Below, piece after piece: positions 1 to 7,709 of a stretch of 36,475 nucleotides of DNA. The position numbers were made by a program, and so were the translations under genes. The number at the start of each line of letters is the position of its first letter. Within the stretch, counting starts at the first letter, position 1. The stretch spans positions 1 to 36,475 of the forward strand of contig CALLMF010000037.1 of the NCBI GenBank assembly GCA_938006335.1. The letters run 5' to 3'. Below the pieces are notes generated by a model. That model had not been told where the DNA came from, searched no databases, and worked only from the letters and a program-made list of their open reading frames with translations. The stretch is from an uncultured Granulosicoccaceae bacterium (GTDB lineage: Bacteria > Pseudomonadota > Gammaproteobacteria > Granulosicoccales > Granulosicoccaceae).

Positions 1-489
1 CTCATCGTCGATGCCGTGCTACCGCAATCCGAGGCAGAACGTCAGCAGGTGTGGCGCCTGCGCGAGAACGTGGATACACAACGTCGACACACGCCCCATT
101 TCACGTATGACGTGAGCTTGCCGATTCCGCACATGCCTGCCTACGTGTCTGAGGTGGAGGTCGCGCTCGAGGCCCGCTGGCCCGGTGTAAACGTGTATGT
201 GTACGGCCATCTGGCCGATGGCAATCTGCATATCGTGGTCGCCCCACTGGCCATGAACGAAGGACCCGAACCGGGAACCGATATCGATGCCTGGAAGCTT
301 GACTGCGACGCGATCATCTATGGCCCTCTCAACGCGATCGGAGGCTCGATATCAGCCGAACACGGCATTGGTCGCGCCAAGAAGGCGTGGTTACATGTGT
401 CGCGCAGTGACACCGAACGCACGCTGATGAAACAGCTGAAGCAGACACTGGACCCTCGCGGCATTCTCAACCCGGGGCTTATCTTGTGA
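1..489 (+). CDS. FAD-binding oxidoreductase, C-terminal part (GlcD / D-lactate dehydrogenase-like), 5' truncated by window edge
   Basis: The reading frame is open from base 1, so this is the 3' end of a longer gene and the GTG at 16 is not a real start. The visible 162 residues match the C-terminal domain of FAD-linked 2-hydroxyacid oxidases (glycolate oxidase subunit GlcD, D-lactate and D-2-hydroxyglutarate dehydrogenases). The family blocks are a YGHLADGNLH segment, a GGSISAEHGIGRAKK segment and a terminal DPRGILNPGLIL. In this family the first two blocks hold metal- and substrate-binding histidines. The enzyme would oxidise a 2-hydroxy acid and pass electrons from FAD to an acceptor. The substrate cannot be fixed because the FAD-binding half lies outside the window. 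An AEC-type permease gene follows 32 bases downstream and could carry a related organic acid; that link is inference. Confidence 0.88.
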   Translation, partial: LIVDAVLPQSEAERQQVWRLRENVDTQRRHTPHFTYDVSLPIPHMPAYVSEVEVALEARWPGVNVYVYGHLADGNLHIVVAPLAMNEGPEPGTDIDAWKLDCDAIIYGPLNAIGGSISAEHGIGRAKKAWLHVSRSDTERTLMKQLKQTLDPRGILNPGLIL

Positions 490-506
490 GACGCGCCAGG
501 TCAACA

Positions 507-520
507 GGATGACGTCATCC
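507..520. promoter_or_regulatory. 14-bp perfect palindrome next to the AEC permease start codon
   Basis: GGATGACGTCATCC is its own reverse complement. It ends one base before the ATG of the AEC gene and includes the AGGA that would act as its ribosome-binding site. It could be an operator or a structure that masks the start, or chance. No second copy was noticed in the window. Confidence 0.3.
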
Positions 521-521
521 G

Positions 522-1466
522 ATGCTTGACGTTGTTGCGCTGGTACTGCCGCTCTTCTCGCTGATCCTCATCGGGTATGTGCTCGCGCGTTTGATGCGCC
601 TGCCCATCGAGGGGCTTGCATGGTTGAATGCGTTTATCGTGTGGGTGGCGCTGCCGCCCCTGTTCTTCAATCTGTTGAGCACAACGCCTGTCGAGGAATT
701 CGATAACGGCGCGTTCTTTGGTAGTACGACGGCCGCCACCTTCGTCGTGCTTGCGGGTGCGTATTGCGTCGCACGCTTCATGGGCAAGAGCGATTCGCGC
801 AGCGCAACCGTGCAGGGGTTTTCCGGTGGCTACGGCAACATCGGTTACCTGGGGCCGCCGTTGGCGCTTGCCGCGTTCGGGCCGGCCGCGGGCGTGCCGG
901 TGGCACTGGTGTTCTGCTTTGACAACATCATGCATTTCACTCTGGCACCCGTGATGCTGGCGCGGGGCAACGGCCAGAAACCGTCAACCGTCACCCTCAT
1001 TGCCGGCATCGTCAAACGCGTTTTTACGCATCCCTTCATCATCGCCACCCTGGTCGGTGTGGCGGCGGCGTTTACCGGCTTTCGCCCGGCAGCTCCCGCA
1101 CAGCAGGTGATCGACATGCTGGCAAACGCAGCAGCGCCATGCGCGCTGTTTTCGATGGGCGTGACCGCCGCATTGCGACCGCTCAAGCGCATCCCCGTGG
1201 AGCTTGTATGGCTGGTTCCGGTCAAGTTGGTGGTGCATCCATTGGTGGTGTGGCTGTTCGTATCCCAGTTCAGTGATGTGGAGAAGGTATGGCTGCACTC
1301 GGCGATGTTGCTGGCAGCATTGCCAACAGCAACCAATGTATTTGTGCTCGCGCAGCAATATCAGGTGTGGGAACAACGCGCCACGAGCGCCGTGGTGGTC
1401 TCGACGCTCGCCTCGATAGTGACGGTAACCCTGTGGCTCTACGCCATGCGTGTCAGTTGGATCTGA
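522..1466 (+). CDS. AEC family permease (auxin efflux carrier-like membrane transport protein)
   Basis: A 314-residue, very hydrophobic protein of the length usual for bacterial AEC (Mem_trans) permeases. It starts LDVVALVLPLFSLILIGYVL and ends in a hydrophobic helix, with about ten membrane segments in two halves of five. An FSGGYGNIGYLGPPLAL segment near residues 99-115 and a LPTATNVFVLAQQY segment near residues 267-280 match the conserved regions in the two halves. Known members export or take up small carboxylates such as malate or malonate; the substrate here is unknown. The gene lies 32 bases after the FAD-linked oxidase, so the two may be co-transcribed. Its last 28 bases overlap the 3' end of the convergent MFS gene. 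Confidence 0.88.
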   Translation: MLDVVALVLPLFSLILIGYVLARLMRLPIEGLAWLNAFIVWVALPPLFFNLLSTTPVEEFDNGAFFGSTTAATFVVLAGAYCVARFMGKSDSRSATVQGFSGGYGNIGYLGPPLALAAFGPAAGVPVALVFCFDNIMHFTLAPVMLARGNGQKPSTVTLIAGIVKRVFTHPFIIATLVGVAAAFTGFRPAAPAQQVIDMLANAAAPCALFSMGVTAALRPLKRIPVELVWLVPVKLVVHPLVVWLFVSQFSDVEKVWLHSAMLLAALPTATNVFVLAQQYQVWEQRATSAVVVSTLASIVTVTLWLYAMRVSWI

Positions 1467-2701
1467 TCGGTGGAACGCGCCAGCAGGCGCTTCGATGCAA
1501 CCCACATCACCGCCGAGGTCAGGACGCAGTACACGGCCAGATACCCCAACTGATGCTCGAAACTCACGCCGAGATCGATCAGTGATCCTGTAAGCCCCGG
1601 CCCAAGCGCCGACGAAAACACCATCCCGGCAAACACCACGGAGCGAATTGCGCCGAGGTGTGCGGTGCCGTACAGCTCGGGCCACAGTGCACCGAACACG
1701 CTGGAGGACATGCCGTAGGACACGCCCAGCATGGCCATGAAGGCATACGCACCTGAGGGTGTGTCGACCAGCGACAGGGTCAGGCACGCCGTCGCCAGTG
1801 GCAGCAGGAAGAACGGCAGCAGTCGTACCGCACCGATCGCATCGATGACGCGGCCGCTGAGCAGGCCGACACATACCGTGCACAGCGCCATGACTGTAAA
1901 TGCTCGCGCAATGACGGTCGGTGCCCATCCTTTGGTCTCCGCAAGATGCACCTGGTGGAAAAAGACGGAAGTCCCGATGAAGGCCGGTGCCAGCACGGCC
2001 GCTATCACCATCCAGAACAGCGGATCTCGAAGCACCTCGGCGCGTATCCACTGGCGGCGCGCATCCTCGGTGGCGATGTCCACCGCGGACGGGGTGCGGG
2101 GCACCGCAAGCGATACGCTGGCGAGGGGGATGGCCACCAGAATCAGCAAGATCGCCGCACCGACCCACACCATCCGCCAATCAAACACGACCAACAGGCT
2201 CACCACCAGCAGTGGGAGCAGGCCTTCGCCAATCTGATACCCCGTGGCAGTCACTGATACGGCACGCCCACGCTCAGCAACAAACCATCGACCGATCGTC
2301 GTCATGGCCACGTGCGAGAGCATGCCCTGACCGAACAATCGCAGGCAATACAGACTGATCAGGAGCAGCACGACATGTCTTGAGAATGCCATCAACAGGG
2401 CGGCACAGGCCAGGGCCAGCAAGGTGGCGAGCGCCGCGGCGCGGGGGGTGACGACATCAACGACCCGCCCCAGCCAGATGAGGGTGGCGGCGCTCGCAAG
2501 CGTGGCGAGCATGTACACCAGGCCGAATTCGCCATGGCCAAGCTCGAATTCCGCCCGAATTCTGCCCGCGAACAGGGCGATGAAATAGGTCTGTCCGACG
2601 CCCGAGGAAAACGTCAGAAGCAATCCGGCTGCCAGCCAACGTGCGTTGTTCCGCAGGAACCGCGCATAGGTGCGCAGCGCAGGGCCTAAATCCGCTATCA
2701 T
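1439..2701 (-). CDS. MFS transporter
   Basis: A 420-residue integral membrane protein with about twelve hydrophobic segments, the usual size of a Major Facilitator Superfamily permease. The first segment (GLLLTFSSGVGQTYFIALF) is followed by a polar loop and a WLGRVVDVVTPR stretch that resembles the MFS loop 2-3 signature (G-x3-D-x2-GR-R) in position. A second copy, LLSGRVIDAIGAVRLLP, stands at the same place in the second half. It should move a small solute by proton coupling; no substrate can be assigned. The ATG at 2701 is kept because hydrophobicity begins about 20 residues later, as expected. The gene is monocistronic, convergent with the AEC gene and divergent from the coiled-coil gene. 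Confidence 0.88.
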   Translation of the reverse strand: MIADLGPALRTYARFLRNNARWLAAGLLLTFSSGVGQTYFIALFAGRIRAEFELGHGEFGLVYMLATLASAATLIWLGRVVDVVTPRAAALATLLALACAALLMAFSRHVVLLLISLYCLRLFGQGMLSHVAMTTIGRWFVAERGRAVSVTATGYQIGEGLLPLLVVSLLVVFDWRMVWVGAAILLILVAIPLASVSLAVPRTPSAVDIATEDARRQWIRAEVLRDPLFWMVIAAVLAPAFIGTSVFFHQVHLAETKGWAPTVIARAFTVMALCTVCVGLLSGRVIDAIGAVRLLPFFLLPLATACLTLSLVDTPSGAYAFMAMLGVSYGMSSSVFGALWPELYGTAHLGAIRSVVFAGMVFSSALGPGLTGSLIDLGVSFEHQLGYLAVYCVLTSAVMWVASKRLLARSTDQIQLTRMA

Positions 2702-2974
2702 GGGGCTCTTTGTAGATGTTTATCCGTAACACCGCTCGCTAACGTTGCCGGCCGTTGAACCAAAAACGCACCGAAACGAATCGACTCGGGCCTTCGCAAC
2801 GTGCCCCAGGCCCCGATGGTCTGCTTCCGGTCTCACCTACCCGCGGACATCACAGCGCCCCTGCAGGCTGAGCCTGACCTGAATTTCTATTCCGTTTCCC
2901 GATACCGAAACTGGCAAACGCCGTCCCTATCAGTCGCATGAGTGACGGCTGACCCTCCCTCAAGAGAAACCTAC
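2702..2974. other. Intergenic region between the divergent MFS and coiled-coil genes
   Basis: No gene is supported here. The region must hold promoters for both flanking genes, but I see no convincing -35/-10 pair. A 13-base palindrome, CAGGCT-G-AGCCTG, lies at 2864-2876 and could be a protein-binding site. A five-codon ATG frame at 2938 overlaps the first possible GTG of the coiled-coil gene and is probably meaningless. Confidence 0.4.
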
Positions 2975-3754
2975 GTGAGTCAAGACGAAAACGAACAGCA
3001 ACTGAGAATCTGGAAAGACCTCGCGATCAGCAAGCAACTGCTGATGAACGAGGCAGCGTCCGCACTGAAGCTCGCAGACGATTTCACCGCAGACGACCTG
3101 CGAGACGCGCTCAACCATGCGGTCAAGCGTGCCCGAGACGCCGACGCAGACATCGCTGCTGCAAAGAATCGCGCCTCCGAAGAAGTGGCCAACATGCAGG
3201 CAGTGGTCAAACAGACCGAGAAGTCCCGCAAGGAAGCCGAAGCCCAGCGCGACAAGGCGCTCGAGGAAAAAACGGCAGCCGAGGCCTCTCTGGAGACCGG
3301 GCGCAACGACAACTCGGACGCGATCAAGAAAGCACGACGCGAGGTCGAGGAAAAGAATCGCGAGCTCAAGGCCATCAATACCGCACTGGCCGATACGCCA
3401 GAGAACACGGTAAAAAAGCTCAAGCAGCTCAAGAAGCAGAAGATCGACGAAGCCAACGCGCGCAAGGTTGCCGAAGACGTCGCTCGCAAGCTGAAGAAGG
3501 AAAACAAGGAGCAGAAGGACGAGCTCGACACCTTGGGTGACCTCAAGGAGCAGGCCGCTCGCTTGTTGGCCTCCTACCGCGAGTTGGCCGAGTGGGCTGA
3601 CAAGACGGCGGCAGACAACAAGGATCTTGACGCGGCTCCCAAGGCCGAAGGCAAGTTGCTGTCAGACATCGAGACCTCAACCGGCGCTGCCGACGAGGAA
3701 GACAGCAAAGGCAAGAAAAAGAAGAACGACAAGCGAGAAGCGGTTACCGCATGA
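2975..3754 (+). CDS. Coiled-coil protein of unknown function
   Basis: A highly charged protein of 259 residues, nearly all helical by composition and rich in Glu, Lys, Ala and Asp. The N-terminus (QLRIWKDLAISKQLLMNEAA) looks like a short globular head; from about residue 60 to 220 heptad-like KEAEAQRDKALEEKTAAE and KKLKQLKKQKIDEANARK stretches indicate a long coiled coil. The tail is acidic, then strongly basic (KGKKKKNDKRE). There is no signal peptide or membrane segment, so it should be cytoplasmic. I chose the GTG at 2975, preceded by AAGAGAAAC; another in-frame GTG lies at 2942. The stop overlaps the ATG of the aldolase-like gene (ATGA), which implies translational coupling. I recognise no function. 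Similar proteins may be widespread in Gammaproteobacteria, but I cannot confirm that. Confidence 0.75.
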   Translation: MSQDENEQQLRIWKDLAISKQLLMNEAASALKLADDFTADDLRDALNHAVKRARDADADIAAAKNRASEEVANMQAVVKQTEKSRKEAEAQRDKALEEKTAAEASLETGRNDNSDAIKKARREVEEKNRELKAINTALADTPENTVKKLKQLKKQKIDEANARKVAEDVARKLKKENKEQKDELDTLGDLKEQAARLLASYRELAEWADKTAADNKDLDAAPKAEGKLLSDIETSTGAADEEDSKGKKKKNDKREAVTA

Positions 3755-4491
3755 TCGCAGTGGATCGCGAGCAGCTCGCGCTGGCCTTTCGGCTGGCCGA
3801 GCGCTTTGCGTTCCACGAAGGTATCTGCAACCACTTCTCCTTGCGTGTTGACGGCGAGGAGGAGCGATACCTCATCAACCCCTACGGGCTGCATTGGTCC
3901 GAAATCGAAGCCAGCAGTCTGCTGCTGATCAACGGGGATGGCGACGTGCTCGAGGGTGATGGCGAGGTGGAGGACACCGCGCGCTTCATCCACGTCGCAG
4001 GCCACCGAGCCAACCCTCGGCACAAGGTGTTGCTACACACTCACATGCCGTGGGCGACCGCCCTTACCCTGCTTCCATCCGACGTCGGCATGCTCCGCAT
4101 GGCGCACCAGACGGACTGCCGCTTTGCGGGGCGCATGGCGCGCGAGAACGCCTTCGGCGGTCTTGCCCACGATGACACCGAGGGCGAACGCATCGCCCGT
4201 ACAGCGCGGGATCATCCGGATGTGGACGTCACGTTCCTCGCCCATCACGGGGTCGTGGTTGGCGGGCCAAGTGTGGCGTTGGCATTTGACGATCTCTACT
4301 ATCTCGAGCGTGCCTGTCGTCAGCAGGTGCTCGCCATGCAGACCGGACATCCGCTGGTGCTCCTCGAGGATGATGTGGTCGCGCGATCAGCCGAGCAGTT
4401 TCAACGGGACCTCAGCTCATCAGCCGACTCTCACTTCGCGGCGCTGGGCCGTGTGCTGGCCGCCGACCCCAGCCGAACGATGACCTTCTGA
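3751..4491 (+). CDS. Class II aldolase/adducin family protein
   Basis: A 246-residue protein with the class II aldolase/adducin fold. The metal site is visible as LLHTHMPWATA (His96 and His98) and FLAHHGVVVGG (His165/His166). The block AFDDLYYLERACRQQVLAM near the C-terminus is typical of a proteobacterial adducin-like subgroup. In true sugar-phosphate aldolases such as FucA and AraD, a Glu four residues before a conserved His is catalytic. Here the matching segment reads EDTARFIH and that Glu is not in place, so retro-aldol activity is doubtful; a decarboxylase, dehydratase or other metal-dependent role is possible. The gene overlaps the coiled-coil gene by ATGA and stands 9 bases before pxpB, so it is probably expressed with the oxoprolinase genes. 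Confidence 0.82.
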   Translation: MIAVDREQLALAFRLAERFAFHEGICNHFSLRVDGEEERYLINPYGLHWSEIEASSLLLINGDGDVLEGDGEVEDTARFIHVAGHRANPRHKVLLHTHMPWATALTLLPSDVGMLRMAHQTDCRFAGRMARENAFGGLAHDDTEGERIARTARDHPDVDVTFLAHHGVVVGGPSVALAFDDLYYLERACRQQVLAMQTGHPLVLLEDDVVARSAEQFQRDLSSSADSHFAALGRVLAADPSRTMTF

Positions 4492-4500
4492 GTTCCGTCC

Positions 4501-5247
4501 ATGGAATTCAGGGACGCCGGCGATCGTACAGTCGTCGTTGAATTCGGCACCACCATCGATCCAGCGCTTGTCGCTCAGGTTCGCGGGCTCGATGAGCGTA
4601 TTCAAACGGTGCTGGCCGAGGATCCCGATGGGCCGCTGAAAGGCATTCTGGAGACCATCCCGAGTTTCAGATCGCTTGCGATCGTGCTCGATCCCTTGTT
4701 GACCACACCGGCCATCGTTGTTGATGCCGTCGCGGCCTTATCTCGATCAGACTCTGTCGCTGGCGTCGCTGCATCTCGTCAGTGGACATTGCCGGTCTGT
4801 TACGGCGGGGAATTCGGGCCCGATCTGGACGACGTGGCGACCCGAACCGGGCTGGATCCTCAAGAGATCATAGCCCTGCACCATGAGCTGATCGTGGCGG
4901 TGTATCTGCTCGGTTTTCTGCCCGGTTTCGCCTTCATGGGAGACACCGACACGCGCTTGCATCTGCCCCGCCGCAGCGAGCCCAGGTTGCGCGTTCCGGC
5001 CGGTTCGGTTGGGCTCGCTCTGACACTTACGGCCATCTACCCTTGGGAGAGTCCCGGTGGCTGGAATCTGATCGGACACTCGCCGGTGAGGCTGTTCGAT
5101 GCGGACAGAACGCCAGCGGCCTTGCTGTCACCGGGAGACACGGTGCAGTTCCGACCGATACAAGCCGATGAACACGCGCATCTGGTCGAATCGATGGCCG
5201 CAGACCAGCTCGATCTGTCGCAGTTTCTGGTGGAGCCTCCGGCATGA
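4501..5247 (+). CDS. pxpB: 5-oxoprolinase subunit PxpB (KipI / AHS1 family)
   Basis: A 248-residue member of the AHS1 (KipI, allophanate hydrolase subunit 1-like) family. With PxpA and PxpC it forms the bacterial ATP-dependent 5-oxoprolinase, which opens pyroglutamate (5-oxoproline) to glutamate. Family blocks are GFLPGFAFMG (138-147), VPAGSVGLA (165-173), PGGWNLIGHSP (185-195) and a PGD turn near 211. The protein is somewhat longer than the E. coli homologue because of extra residues at both ends. Its stop overlaps the start of pxpC by ATGA, as is common for this pair, and pxpA follows, which supports the assignment over a KipI kinase-inhibitor role. It should be cytoplasmic. Confidence 0.92.
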   Translation: MEFRDAGDRTVVVEFGTTIDPALVAQVRGLDERIQTVLAEDPDGPLKGILETIPSFRSLAIVLDPLLTTPAIVVDAVAALSRSDSVAGVAASRQWTLPVCYGGEFGPDLDDVATRTGLDPQEIIALHHELIVAVYLLGFLPGFAFMGDTDTRLHLPRRSEPRLRVPAGSVGLALTLTAIYPWESPGGWNLIGHSPVRLFDADRTPAALLSPGDTVQFRPIQADEHAHLVESMAADQLDLSQFLVEPPA

Positions 5248-6314
5248 CGACGGTCTCTCTGGATGTCGTCAGTCCTGGGCCACTTGCGAGCATCCAGGAC
5301 CGTGGGCGTCGCGGCCTTCGGCGCGTGGGCATACCTTGGGCGGGCGTATTGGCCCCCGCGTGGCAGACCCTCGCCAACACGCTGGTCGGCAACGCGGTGG
5401 ACCACCCGGTCATTGAGTGTTTCGAGGGTGGTCTGACGCTCGAATCTTCTGCGGACGGGCTGTGTGTAGCGGTGGCAGGCGACGCCTCGGTCGAGAGTGT
5501 CAATGCCGATGGTGACACGCGCATCGTGCACTGCTTCAGATCCTACCGCCTCGCGGCAGGCGAACGCGTCAAGGTCATGAGCAGTGGGCGGACGCGGTGT
5601 AGCTATGTCGCGATTCACGGCCTTGATGTGCGTATTCACCACGGTAGTGCCTCGACCTATTCCCGTGCCGGGCTGGGCGGGTTGAACGGAGAGGTGCTCA
5701 AGTCCGGTGACCAATTGATTGCCGACATACCACCGAAGACCCTGCTCGAGCTTGGCGTCGATGCGACAGAAGCGCTGACTGCCATGCTACCCGTCGATGG
5801 CGTGTTGCCGCTGCACGCGGTGTCAGGACCGCAGCAGGACGCGTTCAGTGACAACGAGCTCGCGCGCTTTTTCGACACCGATTGGTCCATCAGTACCGAG
5901 ACAGACCGCATGGGTTCACGGCTGGATGGTGCCACCATTGAGCACCTGAACCAGGAGCGTCGCGATATCGTGTCCGATGCGATTGTGCCAGGAGCCGTTC
6001 AGGTGCCAGGCAATGGCCGACCGATCCTCATGCTTGCGGACGCGGCTACGATTGGCGGCTACCCGAAGATTGCGACGGTGACTTCCGGAGACCTGCCGCT
6101 GATCGCGCTGGCACGGCCCGGGACAGCCGTACGCTTTGTGGCGTGCAGCGTGGAAGAGGCCGTCGCCAGGACACGCGCTACTGTCGCTCACACCGATCGC
6201 CTACTTGCATCCATCGCGCCGGTCACCCGCGTGCCGACTACCGCGAAGCTGCTGGAATGCAATCTGATCGATGGTGTAGTCGACGCCGCACACACCGATC
6301 GCCGCACTCGCTGA
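5244..6314 (+). CDS. pxpC: 5-oxoprolinase subunit PxpC (KipA / AHS2, biotin-dependent carboxyltransferase family)
   Basis: A 356-residue protein of the AHS2 (KipA) family, the partner of PxpB in the oxoprolinase complex. The family opening SPGPLASIQDRGRRGLRRVG is at residues 10-29, followed by GIPWAGVLAPAWQTLANTLV, where many members have a GAMD motif; that Asp is replaced here. Further matches are SYVAIHGLD, YSRAGLGGLNGEVLKSGD and, near the C-terminus, GGYPKIATVTSGDLPLIAL. It is longer than the roughly 310 residues of E. coli YbgK, with the extra residues at the C-terminus. The start ATG lies inside the pxpB stop overlap. It is the cytoplasmic subunit that works with PxpB; PxpA follows 17 bases downstream. 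Confidence 0.91.
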   Translation: MTTVSLDVVSPGPLASIQDRGRRGLRRVGIPWAGVLAPAWQTLANTLVGNAVDHPVIECFEGGLTLESSADGLCVAVAGDASVESVNADGDTRIVHCFRSYRLAAGERVKVMSSGRTRCSYVAIHGLDVRIHHGSASTYSRAGLGGLNGEVLKSGDQLIADIPPKTLLELGVDATEALTAMLPVDGVLPLHAVSGPQQDAFSDNELARFFDTDWSISTETDRMGSRLDGATIEHLNQERRDIVSDAIVPGAVQVPGNGRPILMLADAATIGGYPKIATVTSGDLPLIALARPGTAVRFVACSVEEAVARTRATVAHTDRLLASIAPVTRVPTTAKLLECNLIDGVVDAAHTDRRTR

Positions 6315-6331
6315 CGGCAGAGAGTCAATAC

Positions 6332-7099
6332 ATGCAACTGAACCTCAACGCTGACCTGGGGGAGTCCTTCGGCCCCTGGAAGATGGGTAACGATGCTGCC
6401 CTGCTCGATATCGTCACCACGGCCAACGTGGCCTGCGGACAGCACGCCGGTGACCCGCGGGTCATGCAGGCAACCGTTGCGCAGGCACGCGAAAAGGGCG
6501 TTGAAATCGGCGCGCATCCCGGCTTCCCTGACTTGCAGGGATTTGGTCGACGTCCCATGGCGATGAGCGGTGAGGAGCTCGCAGCCGTCGTGCAATATCA
6601 GATCGGTGCACTCGAAGCGATTGCGCGGGCCGGCGGCGCAAGCCTGAGTCATGTCAAGCCACATGGCGCGCTCAACAATCTCGCCTGCGAAGACCGCGAA
6701 CTGGCCGACACCGTGGTCTCGGCCATTGTCGCAAGCCATCCTGGGGTGATCATTCTCGCACCCGTGTTTTCGGAACTCGCGGCCTCCGCGACCGCTCACG
6801 GTGCGCCACTCGCGCTCGAGGTGTTCGCCGATCGGGCGTATACCGACTCCGGGCATCTGGTATCGAGAAAACTCCCGGGCGCCGTGCACGAGAGCAGCGA
6901 GGCCTGCGTGTCGCAGGTTCAAGCGATGATCGAGGGTTGCGGCGTGCCGACAGTTGCCGGGAACATGCTGCCGACGGCATTTCACAGCATCTGTGTGCAC
7001 GGCGACAACGATCACGCAGTGAGTACCGCACGCGAGGTTCGTACGGCGCTGCTCGACGCAGGTCACGAGCTGATGCCACTGACCATGCTCAGGCTCTAG
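6332..7099 (+). CDS. pxpA: 5-oxoprolinase subunit PxpA (LamB/YcsF family)
   Basis: A 255-residue LamB/YcsF family protein. The start at ATG 6332 gives the canonical N-terminus MQLNLNADLGESFGPWKMG; the open frame upstream to 6143 reads in an unrelated phase over pxpC and is discarded. Family blocks include VTTANVACGQHAGDP, GAHPGFPDLQGFGRR, HVKPHGALNN and CVHGDNDHAV near the C-terminus. The family has a metal-dependent deacetylase-like barrel fold and provides the third subunit of ATP-dependent 5-oxoprolinase, which converts pyroglutamate to glutamate. It is the last gene of the cluster. A short AGCCTTGTCAAGGCT hairpin overlaps the stop codon but has no T-run. Confidence 0.93.
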   Translation: MQLNLNADLGESFGPWKMGNDAALLDIVTTANVACGQHAGDPRVMQATVAQAREKGVEIGAHPGFPDLQGFGRRPMAMSGEELAAVVQYQIGALEAIARAGGASLSHVKPHGALNNLACEDRELADTVVSAIVASHPGVIILAPVFSELAASATAHGAPLALEVFADRAYTDSGHLVSRKLPGAVHESSEACVSQVQAMIEGCGVPTVAGNMLPTAFHSICVHGDNDHAVSTAREVRTALLDAGHELMPLTMLRL

Positions 7100-7190
7100 C
7101 CTTGTCAAGGCTGACACACTCGTTTCACTCGTGACACTAGCGTCCCCCGGATCCTGAACTATCTTTGATGTTCAGCGGAGGAAAGCTACG

Positions 7191-7700
7191 ATGGCTCCAA
7201 CACGACGATCCCGGCCAAAGTCACTGGCACAGTTGCCCTGCCTTGCCCTGGTAGCGGCATCCACACTTGTATTGATCAACTGTGGTGGCGATGAAGCCCC
7301 GGTAACTGAAGAGCGCGATGTTGCCGCGCTTTCCAGCGCCGATAACGGTGACAATCCCCTTGCCGCCTTGTATGGCGCGACCGAGATTCCCTATCCGGTC
7401 TACCCCAACGGGAAGAAGTACCGTGTCGGTGGCGAAAACGGGCTGAAAATCGTGGTATTTGAAACCGAAGACAGTTTCGATACCGTCGACGCCTTCTATC
7501 AGGACCTGTCACAACAAGCGGGTATGCCACGCCTGATGGCGATGAACGACTATGTGCGCTATAGCCAGAGTTCCGCTGATGAGGATCCGTGGGCGACCTA
7601 TCGCCCCGGCATCGTGATACACGAGTTCTCTGACGACAGCGAGCGGCAGGCACTCGGTGCAAAGAAGAACGCGCGCACCAATATCATCATGAGCTTCTGA
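7191..7700 (+). CDS. Predicted small lipoprotein, unknown function
   Basis: A 169-residue secreted protein. The N-terminus has basic residues (RRSRPK), a hydrophobic stretch LPCLALVAASTLVLIN and then Cys31, consistent with a lipoprotein signal, although the residue before the Cys is Asn rather than the usual Gly, Ala or Ser. The mature part has a short polar linker and a domain with YPVYPNGKKYRVGGENGLKIVVFETEDSFDTVDAFYQDLS, resembling small domains that monitor or bind something outside the cell, but I recognise no family. A strong GGAGGA ribosome-binding site at 7177-7182 supports the start. Directly upstream, CTGAAC (7154-7159) and GTTCAG (7170-7175) can pair into a hairpin. The gene is convergent with ccmH, 9 bases away. 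Confidence 0.72.
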   Translation: MAPTRRSRPKSLAQLPCLALVAASTLVLINCGGDEAPVTEERDVAALSSADNGDNPLAALYGATEIPYPVYPNGKKYRVGGENGLKIVVFETEDSFDTVDAFYQDLSQQAGMPRLMAMNDYVRYSQSSADEDPWATYRPGIVIHEFSDDSERQALGAKKNARTNIIMSF

Positions 7701-7709
7701 GCCGCGTTG

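Noticed and set aside
984..2180. A 398-codon - strand frame across the AEC and MFS genes.
   Set aside because: It is out of phase with the MFS gene and antisense to the AEC gene; its composition (Arg, Gly, Cys, His) is not that of a real membrane protein.
7098..7112. AGCCTTGTCAAGGCT as a terminator after pxpA.
   Set aside because: The stem is short, overlaps the stop codon and is not followed by a T-run.
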